This document shows, piece by piece, positions 43,106 through 51,417 of a stretch of DNA of 64,000 nucleotides. Location: contig CAMCTY010000001.1 of assembly GCA_945878725.1 (NCBI GenBank), positions 1 through 64,000 of the forward strand, given 5' to 3'. This DNA is from Bifidobacterium breve (lineage in GTDB: Bacteria > Actinomycetota > Acidimicrobiia > Acidimicrobiales > Acidimicrobilacustridaceae). The translations under genes and the position numbers were made by a program. Below the pieces are notes generated by a model. It was not told the DNA's origin. It saw nothing but the letters and a program-made list of their open reading frames with translations, and ran no database searches. How positions within the stretch are numbered: the first letter of the stretch is position 1; the number at the start of each line of letters is the position of its first letter.

Positions 43106-44175
43106 TGACACGCACAGAGAACGACATCGCCATTGTCGGGTTTTCGCAGTCACCAATGGTGCGACGCTCGCAGAAGACCGAGACCGAAATGTTGTTACCG
43201 GTTGTGCAGAGCGCAATCGCCAGCGTCGGTCTCACCAAGAACGACATCGGTTTTACGGTGTCCGGTTCATGTGACTACCTGTCGGGTCAGGCCTTTTCGT
43301 TCGTTTCGAACGTCGACGCCTACGGCGCATGGCCACCGATCAACGAGTCGCATGTCGAAATGGACGGGGCTTGGGCGCTTTACGAGGCTTTCGTGCGTCT
43401 GCTCCAAGGTGATATCGACACGGCGGTTGCCGCCGGCGTTGGTAAGAACTCGAACTCGGATCCGAGCACGTTGTTCACGATCGAGATGGATCCGTACTAC
43501 CTGACGCCCATCGGTGCCGATCCGTGGTCGATGGCCGCGATGCAGGCACGTGCCTACCTTGACTCGGGCAAGGCCACTGAGCGCGATTTCGCCGAAGTGG
43601 TTTCCCGCAACCGCAGCAATGCGAAGTCGAACCCGCATGCACAGGTGTCCGGCGATTTCGACATCGACGAACTCCTTGCTGCGGACTACATCCGGAACCC
43701 GTTGCGTCGTCATGACCTTCCGCCGACCACTGATGGTTGCGCGGCAATCGTGCTCGCACGCGGCAAGAAGGCATACGACCTCTGTGAGCGTCCGGCCTGG
43801 ATCACTGGTATCGACCATCGCATTGAGGCGCATCTGCCCACAATGCGTGCCGACATCACGAAGTCGGTGTCGACAGCACTCGCCGCAAAGGGCGCCGGTG
43901 TCGGAAACGCACCGATCGACGTCGCCGAGATCTACGCACCCTTCAGCTTCCAAGAGCTGATCGTCCGCGAAGCCCTCGGACTCGACGCATCGACGGAGAT
44001 CAACCCGTCCGGTGGCTCACTTGCCGCCAACCCAGTGATGGTGTCCGGACTCATCCGCATGGGTGAAGCCGCAACCCAGATCATGAAGAACGGCAAGCGT
44101 CGTACGCTGGCTCACGCCACGTCCGGCCCGTGCCTCCAGCAAAACCTCGTGTGCGTATTGGAGGGAGACGAATGA
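43105..44175 (+). CDS. Thiolase-fold (SCPx/Ltp-like) protein 1, no nucleophilic Cys
   Basis: A 356-residue thiolase-superfamily protein. It keeps DIAIVGFSQSP and the C-terminal PSGGSLAANPVMVSGLIRMGEA with HATSGPCLQQN, but at the nucleophile position the sequence is VEMDGAWALYEAF, with no Cys. That favours a retro-aldol or structural role over thiolysis, as reported for Ltp2-type aldolases. The ATG at 43105 shares one base with the DUF35 stop (TGATG); GTG 43102 is an alternative. Coupled to the next gene by ATGA. Confidence 0.83.
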   Translation: MTRTENDIAIVGFSQSPMVRRSQKTETEMLLPVVQSAIASVGLTKNDIGFTVSGSCDYLSGQAFSFVSNVDAYGAWPPINESHVEMDGAWALYEAFVRLLQGDIDTAVAAGVGKNSNSDPSTLFTIEMDPYYLTPIGADPWSMAAMQARAYLDSGKATERDFAEVVSRNRSNAKSNPHAQVSGDFDIDELLAADYIRNPLRRHDLPPTTDGCAAIVLARGKKAYDLCERPAWITGIDHRIEAHLPTMRADITKSVSTALAAKGAGVGNAPIDVAEIYAPFSFQELIVREALGLDASTEINPSGGSLAANPVMVSGLIRMGEAATQIMKNGKRRTLAHATSGPCLQQNLVCVLEGDE

Positions 44176-45329
44176 GCCATCAGCCCGTCGCCGTAGTCGG
44201 TATCGGACAGACCCATCACAAGAAGCGTCGTGGGGACGTCTCGATCGCCGGCCTTGTCCGCGAGGCCGCCGTGCGCGCCCTCGAAGACGCAAACATGGAT
44301 TGGGGCGACATTGACGCCGTAGTCCTCGGCAAGGCACCCGATCTTTTCGAAGGTGTCATGAAGCCGGAGATGTACCTTGCTGATGCTCTTGGAGCGGTCA
44401 ACAAGCCAATGTTCCGAGTGCACACCGCCGGTTCGGTGGGTGGCTCGACCGGCATTGTCGGTTCGCACCTCGTGAGCAGTGGTCGTCACAAGCGGGTTCT
44501 GTCGCTTGCCTTCGAAAAGCAGTCTGAAGGCAACGCCCAGTTCGCACTTGGTGGTGGCAAGTCTGGCTCGATTGGCGCCGGTGGTGCGTTTGCACCGTTC
44601 ATCCGTGCGTACATTCGTCGCTCGGGTGCACCGGAAGACATCGGTTGGCGCGTTGCCGTCAAGGATCGCCTCAACGGCGCCAAGAACCCGTACGCCCATC
44701 TCAAGCTGGCCGATATCACCATCGACAAGGTCCGCGAATCCCCGATGATGTGGGATCCTTTGCACTTCCTCGAGTCATGCCCGTCATCTGACGGCGCGTG
44801 CGCGGTGATCTTCACCGACGAAGATGGCGGCAAGGCCGCATCGAAGCCGCCGGCCTGGGTTCTCGCGACAGCGATGAAGAGTGAGCCGTCGACCTTCGCT
44901 GGACGCGATCCCGTGAGCCCACAAGCTGCTCATGACTGCTCCGACGAGATCTACAAAGCGATCGGTGTAACAAATCCCCGTGAGCAGATCGACTGCGCCG
45001 AACTGTACGTTCCGTTCAGTTGGTACGAGCCGATGTGGCTCGAAGCCCATGACATCGCCGCTCCCGGTGAAGGATGGAAGATGACCGAACGGGGCGATAC
45101 CGCCCTTGGCGGATCGTTCCCGGTCAACATGTCCGGCGGCGTGCTTTCGTCCAACCCGATCGGTGCATCCGGTCTTCTGCGTTTCGCCGAAGCTGCGCTT
45201 CAGGTCCGCGGACAGGCCGGCGATCACCAGGTCGGTGGCGCCAAACTGGCGATTGCGCAGGCCTATGGCGCGAACGCACAGTTCTATGCCATGTGGGCTG
45301 TTGGTTCCTCACTCAACCCGTTGGGCTGA
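44172..45329 (+). CDS. Thiolase-fold (SCPx/Ltp-like) protein 2, no nucleophilic Cys
   Basis: A 385-residue paralogous thiolase-fold protein. Features include VAVVGIGQTHHKKRRGDVS at the start, VHTAGSVGGSTGI where a CASG-like nucleophile is expected (Cys absent, Gly-Ser present), and GGVLSSNPIGASGLLRFAEAALQVRG near the end. With the DUF35 protein and paralogue 1 it probably forms one complex acting on a CoA-linked side chain. ATG 44172 overlaps the previous stop; a hairpin terminator follows. Confidence 0.85.
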   Translation: MSHQPVAVVGIGQTHHKKRRGDVSIAGLVREAAVRALEDANMDWGDIDAVVLGKAPDLFEGVMKPEMYLADALGAVNKPMFRVHTAGSVGGSTGIVGSHLVSSGRHKRVLSLAFEKQSEGNAQFALGGGKSGSIGAGGAFAPFIRAYIRRSGAPEDIGWRVAVKDRLNGAKNPYAHLKLADITIDKVRESPMMWDPLHFLESCPSSDGACAVIFTDEDGGKAASKPPAWVLATAMKSEPSTFAGRDPVSPQAAHDCSDEIYKAIGVTNPREQIDCAELYVPFSWYEPMWLEAHDIAAPGEGWKMTERGDTALGGSFPVNMSGGVLSSNPIGASGLLRFAEAALQVRGQAGDHQVGGAKLAIAQAYGANAQFYAMWAVGSSLNPLG

Positions 45330-45348
45330 GCGACATAACGAATGTGAC

Positions 45349-45376
45349 CGGAGGCGGCCTGTTTGGGCCGCCTCCG
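45349..45376 (+). terminator. Hairpin terminator after the thiolase operon
   Basis: CGGAGGCGGCC (45349-45359) pairs perfectly with GGCCGCCTCCG (45366-45376) around a 6-nt loop, 19 bp after the thiolase-fold 2 stop. No U-tract. It marks the end of the DUF35/thiolase operon, before the patatin gene at 45416. Confidence 0.75.
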
Positions 45377-45415
45377 TCGCGCTCGATCGCAGCAACGTGA
45401 TCTGGGGGACGTGAC

Positions 45416-46243
45416 ATGACTAAAGCGCTCGTGCTTGGCGGTGGCGGTGTAGCTGGGGTGGCCTGGGAACTCGGCGTCCTCGATTCCTTGTTTGCGGCGG
45501 GGGTTGACCTCACCGATGCAGACCTGGTTGTCGGCACTTCGGCGGGCTCGGTGGTCGCAGCCCAGATCTGTTCCGGCGAGGCACTGAGCGCTCTGTGCGA
45601 TCGTCAATCGGACTCAGGATCTGAGCTGAAGGCTCCCGGCAACTTCGCTGACCTCATTGACGCGTTCGTCGGAGCGCTCGCCGGAAATCCCGAAGAGGAC
45701 GAGCGCAACCGACGAATCGGGAAGATCGCACTTTCGGCAACAACTGTCGACGAATCTGCACGACGTGATGTGATCCTGTCGAGACTTCCGTCGACGCAAT
45801 GGCCAGCGCGCAATCTGGTGATCACCGCAGTGGATGTCGAAACCGGAGAGTTCGTGACGTTCGATCAGGCGAGTGGGGTTGAGCTCGTTGATGCGATCGG
45901 CGCCAGCTGCGCGGTTCCCGGCGTATGGCCGCCCGTCACGATTGGTGATCGGCGTTTCATGGATGGGGGAGTGCGATCGATAGCGAACTCGGATCTCGCC
46001 GATGGTTACGACGTGATCGTGGTCCTCGCCCCGCTGACGGGAACACTCGGCCGTCCCTTCGCCGCTGAAATCGACGCGTTGCGTGTATCTGGTTCCGTGG
46101 TCGAAGTGGTCGAAGGCGATGCCACCTCGTTGACCGCGTTCGGTGCCGATCCGCTTGATCCGGCGACTCGTATCCCGGCACTTGCTGAGGGCCGTCGACA
46201 GGGCGCCGCATTCGTTACTCGTTTAGCGGAGATCTGGCGATGA
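45416..46243 (+). CDS. Patatin-like phospholipase
   Basis: A 275-residue Ser-Asp dyad lipid hydrolase. It has the glycine-rich oxyanion loop LGGGGVAGVAWELG, nucleophile elbow GTSAGS (near residue 42) and the DG dyad in FMDGGVRS (near residue 182). No signal peptide, so it is cytosolic. It starts a new transcript after the hairpin and overlaps the MarR gene by 4 nt (ATGA). Confidence 0.88.
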   Translation: MTKALVLGGGGVAGVAWELGVLDSLFAAGVDLTDADLVVGTSAGSVVAAQICSGEALSALCDRQSDSGSELKAPGNFADLIDAFVGALAGNPEEDERNRRIGKIALSATTVDESARRDVILSRLPSTQWPARNLVITAVDVETGEFVTFDQASGVELVDAIGASCAVPGVWPPVTIGDRRFMDGGVRSIANSDLADGYDVIVVLAPLTGTLGRPFAAEIDALRVSGSVVEVVEGDATSLTAFGADPLDPATRIPALAEGRRQGAAFVTRLAEIWR

Positions 46244-46734
46244 GATCGACGAGCAGTAGTGACTCTGCGGAGGTCCTTCGGAGATTGCGGGAAGATCTCG
46301 GCTCGCTGCGCCGCATCATCGGTAGTCAGCGACTCGACCGCCTTATCGCTGTGCGTTCGGGAGTTTCAATCGGGGTCGTGGCGGTCGCAGTACTCGGCAA
46401 GGTCATTGATGACGGACCCATGCGGATGACCGACCTTGCCGACGCGGTCAGGATGCATCCTGCGGCGTTGACCCGACAGGTCCAGGCGCTCGAGACGGAA
46501 GGGTACGTTGAGCGCAGTGCAGATCCTCTCGACGGTCGAGCCTCCGTCGTGAGCGCAACACCAATCGGGCGCGCCGCACATCGCCAGATCGAGGCAGCGA
46601 ATGACGAGATCATGGCGGAACAACTTGCCGATTGGCCGTTTTCCGATCTTGTCGAATTGGTAGACGGACTTGATCGTCTCGTTGCCGACCTGAGGGCGGT
46701 TCCGGCCAAACGACGCGGGAAGTCCGCAGGATGA
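46240..46734 (+). CDS. MarR-family transcriptional regulator
   Basis: A 164-residue winged-helix regulator. The DNA-binding core reads MRMTDLADAVRMHPAALTRQVQALETEGYVERSADPLDGRASVVSATPIG, matching MarR helix-turn-helix plus wing (DxRxxxV form). It is coupled to the patatin gene and 7 bp before the acyl-CoA ligase gene, so it may control this small catabolic operon in response to a lipid or aromatic ligand. Confidence 0.87.
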   Translation: MRSTSSSDSAEVLRRLREDLGSLRRIIGSQRLDRLIAVRSGVSIGVVAVAVLGKVIDDGPMRMTDLADAVRMHPAALTRQVQALETEGYVERSADPLDGRASVVSATPIGRAAHRQIEAANDEIMAEQLADWPFSDLVELVDGLDRLVADLRAVPAKRRGKSAG

Positions 46735-46741
46735 GTTCTCA

Positions 46742-48385
46742 ATGAGCAACAACGAGGCGGAGATGTTCAGGGCTGATCCTGCCGACGCGGCAGCGTGGCG
46801 CGCCGCCGGATGGTGGGGTGACGACACCGTGGCGTCGATGGTCGCCCGCTCCGCACGAACGCAACCTCAGGCCGTTGCTTACGTGGCTGATGGACGGCGC
46901 TATACGTGGGCCGAGTACGAGCGCGACTCGGATTCGATTGCCCGCGTGTTGCTCTCCGGATCGCTGCTCCCAGGCGAACGCGTCGCGGTGATGATGCCGG
47001 ACGGTCCTGCTGTACACGCAGTATTCGTCGGAATCGAAAAGGCGGGCTTAGTCGCTGTCGGTATCGGTGCCCGTGCCGGTGATCGCGAGACGGCACATCT
47101 GCTTTCGCTAACGGGGGCACGAATACTCGTGACAACACCCGACCAGCACAATCGCACTGCGGAAGATCTGCGTTCCGATGTCGCGTCACTTGGCGCAACT
47201 CTTGATCGCATGGTGCTCGTGGGTCGCGACGCTCTTGTGGTTGATGCTGATCTCCCTAAGGGTGTCGTCGTTGATGATTCGATCGGGTTACAACCCTCCG
47301 ATCCCGATGCGCTGTTCTTGCTCAACTCAACATCGGGAACAACAGGGCTTCCGAAGTGCGTGATGCATACGCAGAACCGCTGGTTCTACTTTCATGAACT
47401 CGCGGCCCGTGCGGGCCGGTTTGCCAATGACGAGGTTTTCTTCGGTGCCCTGCCGGCCCCATTTGGATTCGGTCTCTGGACCGCGCATTTCACGCCAGCG
47501 ATTTTGGGATGTCCGACAGTCGTTATGGAGAAGTTCGACGCACACGCGGCGCTCGATCTGATCGAGTCCGAACGCGTCACGGTGTTGTGCTGCGTTAGTA
47601 CGCAATTCATCATGTTGCTCAATGCACAGGCCGAGAAGCCGCGTGACTTGAGTTCGCTGAGGTCGATGTTCACTGGAGGCGAGGCAGTTCCGTTTGAGCG
47701 GGCGGCAGCGTTCGAAGACACAACCGGTGCGAAGGTGCTCCAGTTCTACGGTTCGAACGAGACTGGAGCGCTTAGTCACACGACTTTGGACGACGACCGA
47801 GAACATCGCTTCGGCACCGCCGGCCGCGTGATCGACGAAATGAATGTCCGACTTCTGGATCCGGAGACACATGCCGACGTCGCTCCGGGAATCGTTCGGG
47901 GGCAACCGGCCTGCAAGGGGCCAGCCATGTGCCTTGGCTACTGGGGCGACGATGGGGCAAACCGTCAACTTTTCACCGAGGACGGGTGGATGCTCATGGG
48001 CGATATTGTCGAGTTTGATGCCGATGGTTACGTGAGCGTCGTCGGGCGAACTTCGGACTTCATCATCCGGGGTGGCAAGAACATCAGTGCTCCGGCGGTC
48101 GAAGCCGAACTCGCCACTCACCCGGCAGTGGCGATGGCCGCTGCGGTTGCGTTCCCGGATCCGGTCTTCGGCGAGAGGGTGTGCGCCTATGTGGAACTTC
48201 GCAGTGGGGCCGCTCTGACTCTTGACGATTTGGTTGCCCATCTGGCGTCGCGTGGTGTTAGCCGCGAGTGGTATCCGGAACATCTGGTGATCGTCGACGA
48301 GCTTCCTCGTTCGTCGGGCGGCAAGGTCGCTAAGGGTGAACTCAAGGATGATGCAAAGCGCCGCTCCGCCGACCTGAACGGTTAA
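46742..48385 (+). CDS. AMP-dependent acyl-CoA synthetase/ligase
   Basis: A 547-residue ANL-superfamily ligase activating a carboxylic acid to its CoA thioester. It shows the P-loop NSTSGTTGLPK, the FYGSNETGALS motif, GWMLMGDIVEFDADGYVSVVGR and the C-terminal Lys in SSGGKVAKGEL. Substrate class (fatty, aromatic or bile/steroid acid) is not readable, though the neighbouring thiolase-fold and patatin genes suggest lipid catabolism. ATG start 46742. Confidence 0.9.
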   Translation: MSNNEAEMFRADPADAAAWRAAGWWGDDTVASMVARSARTQPQAVAYVADGRRYTWAEYERDSDSIARVLLSGSLLPGERVAVMMPDGPAVHAVFVGIEKAGLVAVGIGARAGDRETAHLLSLTGARILVTTPDQHNRTAEDLRSDVASLGATLDRMVLVGRDALVVDADLPKGVVVDDSIGLQPSDPDALFLLNSTSGTTGLPKCVMHTQNRWFYFHELAARAGRFANDEVFFGALPAPFGFGLWTAHFTPAILGCPTVVMEKFDAHAALDLIESERVTVLCCVSTQFIMLLNAQAEKPRDLSSLRSMFTGGEAVPFERAAAFEDTTGAKVLQFYGSNETGALSHTTLDDDREHRFGTAGRVIDEMNVRLLDPETHADVAPGIVRGQPACKGPAMCLGYWGDDGANRQLFTEDGWMLMGDIVEFDADGYVSVVGRTSDFIIRGGKNISAPAVEAELATHPAVAMAAAVAFPDPVFGERVCAYVELRSGAALTLDDLVAHLASRGVSREWYPEHLVIVDELPRSSGGKVAKGELKDDAKRRSADLNG

Positions 48386-48434
48386 CCAACCCCAAAATCT
48401 CAAGCCGCTCGTGGGCCTGGCGGGGTGCGGCTGA

Positions 48435-49337
48435 CTACCAGCGTTCGATGGCGGGGGCGTCGGTAGCGTGCAGGTCGAGGAGGATCATGTCGACGGTGGC
48501 GTCGTCGGCGTCGAGTTGCGGAAGCCGCACTGATCCGCAACCAAGGCCTAGCCGGTTCATCACGGCTTTGGTGGCACGGATTCCGCCATTGCCGTAAAGC
48601 ATCCTCGAAATTCGGACAACCTCGATTGCCATTTTCGCGCTGGCTTCAGTGTCGCCGGCGTCGAAATTCGAGATGACCGACGCGCACATCCGGGGGATGA
48701 GGTTGGCCTCGGAACTGAGAAAGCCTTGGGCCCCGAGGGTCAGCGCCGCGAATCCGTGAGTAGGTCCACCGACGTGGATTTCGACGCGTCCCTCCATAAT
48801 GTCGAGCAACTCTTCGAGCGGTTCGATGTTGGCACAACTGAGATTGACTCCCACGAGATGGGGATAGGTGTCGGCCAGCAAGGCAAGCAGATTTGGCTCG
48901 AGAAGGTAACCAACCGACTGGTGTGACGAGACCACGCAGGGAAGCGATATGCTGTCGAGCACGGTCGCGAGATAGAGCTCGATCTCGCGTGGCGTCGGTC
49001 GGTGACCATGGCCGGGATCGAGTGAGTACACCTGCACCGCATCCACACCGACATCGGCTGCCATGGCGATGTACTCGATCATCTGCAGTGCAGTTCGGGG
49101 TTCGATGCCCATCGCTCGTACCGGAACGCGTCCACCGATCTGGTCGACGCCGATCTCGAGTACTTGTCGCGCCTCGACGTCGGTGAACGTGAAGCCTTCC
49201 CCGCTCCCGCCGCCACCCAAATACACACCAACACTCGCGTCAGCCATGCGGTCGAGGTGGTCGCGTAGAGCAAACTCGTCGATCTTCCCGTGGACATCGA
49301 ACGGGGTGATGCTGATGACGAATGTCGATGCCTTCAT
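48435..49337 (-). CDS. DapA-like (dihydrodipicolinate synthase family) protein, Schiff-base Lys missing
   Basis: A 300-residue TIM-barrel protein of the DapA/NAL superfamily. The pyruvate-site loop is GGGGSGEG, and FAALTLGAQGFLSSEANLIPRM matches the C-terminal part. Where the family has GxK with the Schiff-base Lys, this protein reads VGVNLSCAN, and the catalytic Tyr region is SSHQSVGYLL. It is therefore unlikely to be an ordinary class I aldolase; a repurposed or non-enzymatic protein is possible. Divergent functions are common in this superfamily. Confidence 0.8.
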   Translation of the reverse strand: MKASTFVISITPFDVHGKIDEFALRDHLDRMADASVGVYLGGGGSGEGFTFTDVEARQVLEIGVDQIGGRVPVRAMGIEPRTALQMIEYIAMAADVGVDAVQVYSLDPGHGHRPTPREIELYLATVLDSISLPCVVSSHQSVGYLLEPNLLALLADTYPHLVGVNLSCANIEPLEELLDIMEGRVEIHVGGPTHGFAALTLGAQGFLSSEANLIPRMCASVISNFDAGDTEASAKMAIEVVRISRMLYGNGGIRATKAVMNRLGLGCGSVRLPQLDADDATVDMILLDLHATDAPAIERW

Positions 49338-49380
49338 GGACGTGATCGTAGATGGGCTGTTTGTTTGCAGCGTCCCAAAC

Positions 49381-50157
49381 TCAACGCGCTGTCCAGCCGC
49401 CGTCGACCATGAGGATTGACCCCGTCATGAACGATCCTGCATCTGAGGCAAGCAACAGGAGAGCACCGTCGATCTCGCGAACGTCACCGGCCCGTTGCAT
49501 CGGGGTATTGGTCTCGATGAAATTGCTTCCGCTGCCGGTGCCCAACATGTCATCAGTCATCTCGGTGGCGAACCAACCCGGGCAGATGGCGTTGACCCGC
49601 ACACCCTTACGAGACCATTGCAATCCGAGTTCCCGCGTGAGGTTGACTAGACCGCCCTTCGCGGCTGGATAACCGGTCTCCTTGACCGGCGTTGACCCGA
49701 CGACGCCGAAGATCGAAGCGATGTTGATGATCGACCCTCGTCCCCTCTGAACCATGGAGACGCCGAAGAGTTTGCTGAGATGCCACGCCGCGATGAGATT
49801 CAATTCGAGCGACGCTTCGAAATCGGCGAGCGTCTCCTGCTCAATTGCCGCTGATCGAACGAAACCGGCGTTGTTCACCAGAATGTCGAGCGGTCCGAGA
49901 CGAGCCTCCACGTCGGCCGCGAGCTGCACGCGCGCGTCGGCGTCGGTCAGGTCAGCCGGAAACGCAATGATCGATTCGTTCTGATCGGCGAGAGCATCCA
50001 ACCGGTCGGCCCGACGGGCCGTCACGGCCACTGTCGCCCCGGCGGCGGCGAGCGTGTGCGCCATTCGCAGGCCGAGTCCGCTCGATGCGCCGGTTACAAG
50101 TGCGGTGCGGCCTCGGAGATCAAAGATCTGCGCGGGAGACTGGATTTCGGTGTTCAC
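49381..50157 (-). CDS. SDR-family oxidoreductase
   Basis: A 258-residue classical short-chain dehydrogenase/reductase with all key features: TGASSGLGLRMA, NNAG, catalytic Ser in IINIASIFG, Tyr-Lys in GYPAAKGG, and the C-terminal GSILMVDGGWTA. GTG 50157 has AGAGGA 5 nt upstream, better than ATG 50184. Probably NAD(P)H-dependent and acting on a hydroxy- or oxoacyl substrate. Divergent from the amidohydrolase gene with 107 bp between. Confidence 0.9.
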   Translation of the reverse strand: MNTEIQSPAQIFDLRGRTALVTGASSGLGLRMAHTLAAAGATVAVTARRADRLDALADQNESIIAFPADLTDADARVQLAADVEARLGPLDILVNNAGFVRSAAIEQETLADFEASLELNLIAAWHLSKLFGVSMVQRGRGSIINIASIFGVVGSTPVKETGYPAAKGGLVNLTRELGLQWSRKGVRVNAICPGWFATEMTDDMLGTGSGSNFIETNTPMQRAGDVREIDGALLLLASDAGSFMTGSILMVDGGWTAR

Positions 50158-50264
50158 GGTGGTCCTCTGCTTGTCGCATGCCAATCGGCGGCGCGTTCGT
50201 CCCTAGACTGTCGTGGTGCGTCGGTCCGAGGGGGGATCGTCGCATCACAACAGGGGGAATTGCT

Positions 50265-51389
50265 ATGGGGGAATCATCGCAGGCCGGTAACGGTGGGCGT
50301 CGCTATCAGTTGATCTCGGGTGACAGCCATGTCAACGAACCACCTGATCTCTGGATCGATCGCGTTCCGGCGGCCATGCGCGATCGTGCCCCGCGGATTG
50401 AGCGTTTCGAGGAAGGTGACGCGTGGGTCCTTGAAGGCGTTGATGATCCGATCAACTTTGGGATGAACGCCTGCGCTGGACTTGCCCCGGAGGACATGAA
50501 GGGTTGGGTGCGGTTCGAGGACATCCGTCGCGGCGGTTACGACCCGGCGGCCCGTATCGCCGAGATGGACCAGGACGGGGTCGATGCCGAGGTGTTGTAC
50601 CCGACGCCTCGACTCTCGTCGGCGATCACCGCGCACCGCGACGCCGACTATCACCATGCGATGGTCCGGGCTTACAACGATTGGATCTCCGAGTTCGTCG
50701 GCTATGCCCCGGACCGGTTTGGCGGTCTGATTTGGGTTCCTAACCGCGGGGTCGAGGAAGCGCTGGCCGAGATCGCCCGCGTCGCCGACCGGCCCGGCAT
50801 GCGCGGCGCGCTGATGATCGCCTGGCCCCATGGTGGACTTTCGCTTGAGCCTGAGGACGACAAGGTTTTCGCAGCATTGGTCGAGCGGGGTCTGTCGCTC
50901 AACATCCATGTCGCGATGACACAGTCGATGCCGGCCTCCCACAAGGCGAAGCTGCCTGGCTATGGGCGTTTCTTCGATGCCCCGAACCGCATGATTCAGA
51001 TGATCTTTGACGGCGTCTTTGATCGTTTCCCCGAGCTCGATGTGATGTTCGCCGAAACCGATTTTGGTTGGGTTCCTTACGTGAAGGAGCAGATCGACAA
51101 CAACTATCTGCGGCTCGACGCGGTGAGCCGGTTTGGACTCGAAATGCTTCCGAGCGAGTACATCGCCCGTCATTTCCACTTCGGCTACATGACAGACACG
51201 TTCGGTTTGCGCAACATCGGCGACGTGGGGGTCGAACGCGTCCTGTGGTCGAATGACTATCCGCACATCAGTGCCGACTGGCCGCACTCGTGGCGCGTGA
51301 TCCAGGCCTCAACCTCGGGGATGAATCCTGCTGATCGCCATGCGGTTCTGGCCGGAAACGCGATGCGTCTCTACGGATTCGGTCGCTGA
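50265..51389 (+). CDS. Amidohydrolase 2 family protein
   Basis: A 374-residue metal-dependent hydrolase or decarboxylase of the amidohydrolase-2 family (ACMSD-like TIM barrel). The N-terminal metal motif is GDSHVNEP (a D-x-H form), other candidate ligands lie in WPHGGLS and NIHVAM, and the conserved Asp is in WSNDYPHISADWPHS. ATG 50265 has AGGGGG about 7 nt upstream; the open frame extends much further without support. Substrate unknown; catabolic genes surround it. Confidence 0.85.
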   Translation: MGESSQAGNGGRRYQLISGDSHVNEPPDLWIDRVPAAMRDRAPRIERFEEGDAWVLEGVDDPINFGMNACAGLAPEDMKGWVRFEDIRRGGYDPAARIAEMDQDGVDAEVLYPTPRLSSAITAHRDADYHHAMVRAYNDWISEFVGYAPDRFGGLIWVPNRGVEEALAEIARVADRPGMRGALMIAWPHGGLSLEPEDDKVFAALVERGLSLNIHVAMTQSMPASHKAKLPGYGRFFDAPNRMIQMIFDGVFDRFPELDVMFAETDFGWVPYVKEQIDNNYLRLDAVSRFGLEMLPSEYIARHFHFGYMTDTFGLRNIGDVGVERVLWSNDYPHISADWPHSWRVIQASTSGMNPADRHAVLAGNAMRLYGFGR

Positions 51390-51417
51390 TCGCAACCAAC
51401 CTCGACGATCCGACGTT

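Noticed and set aside
48403-48432. Terminator hairpin between the acyl-CoA ligase and DapA-like genes
   Set aside because: Only a 6-bp stem (AGCCGC/GCGGCT) with an 18-nt loop; too weak to call.
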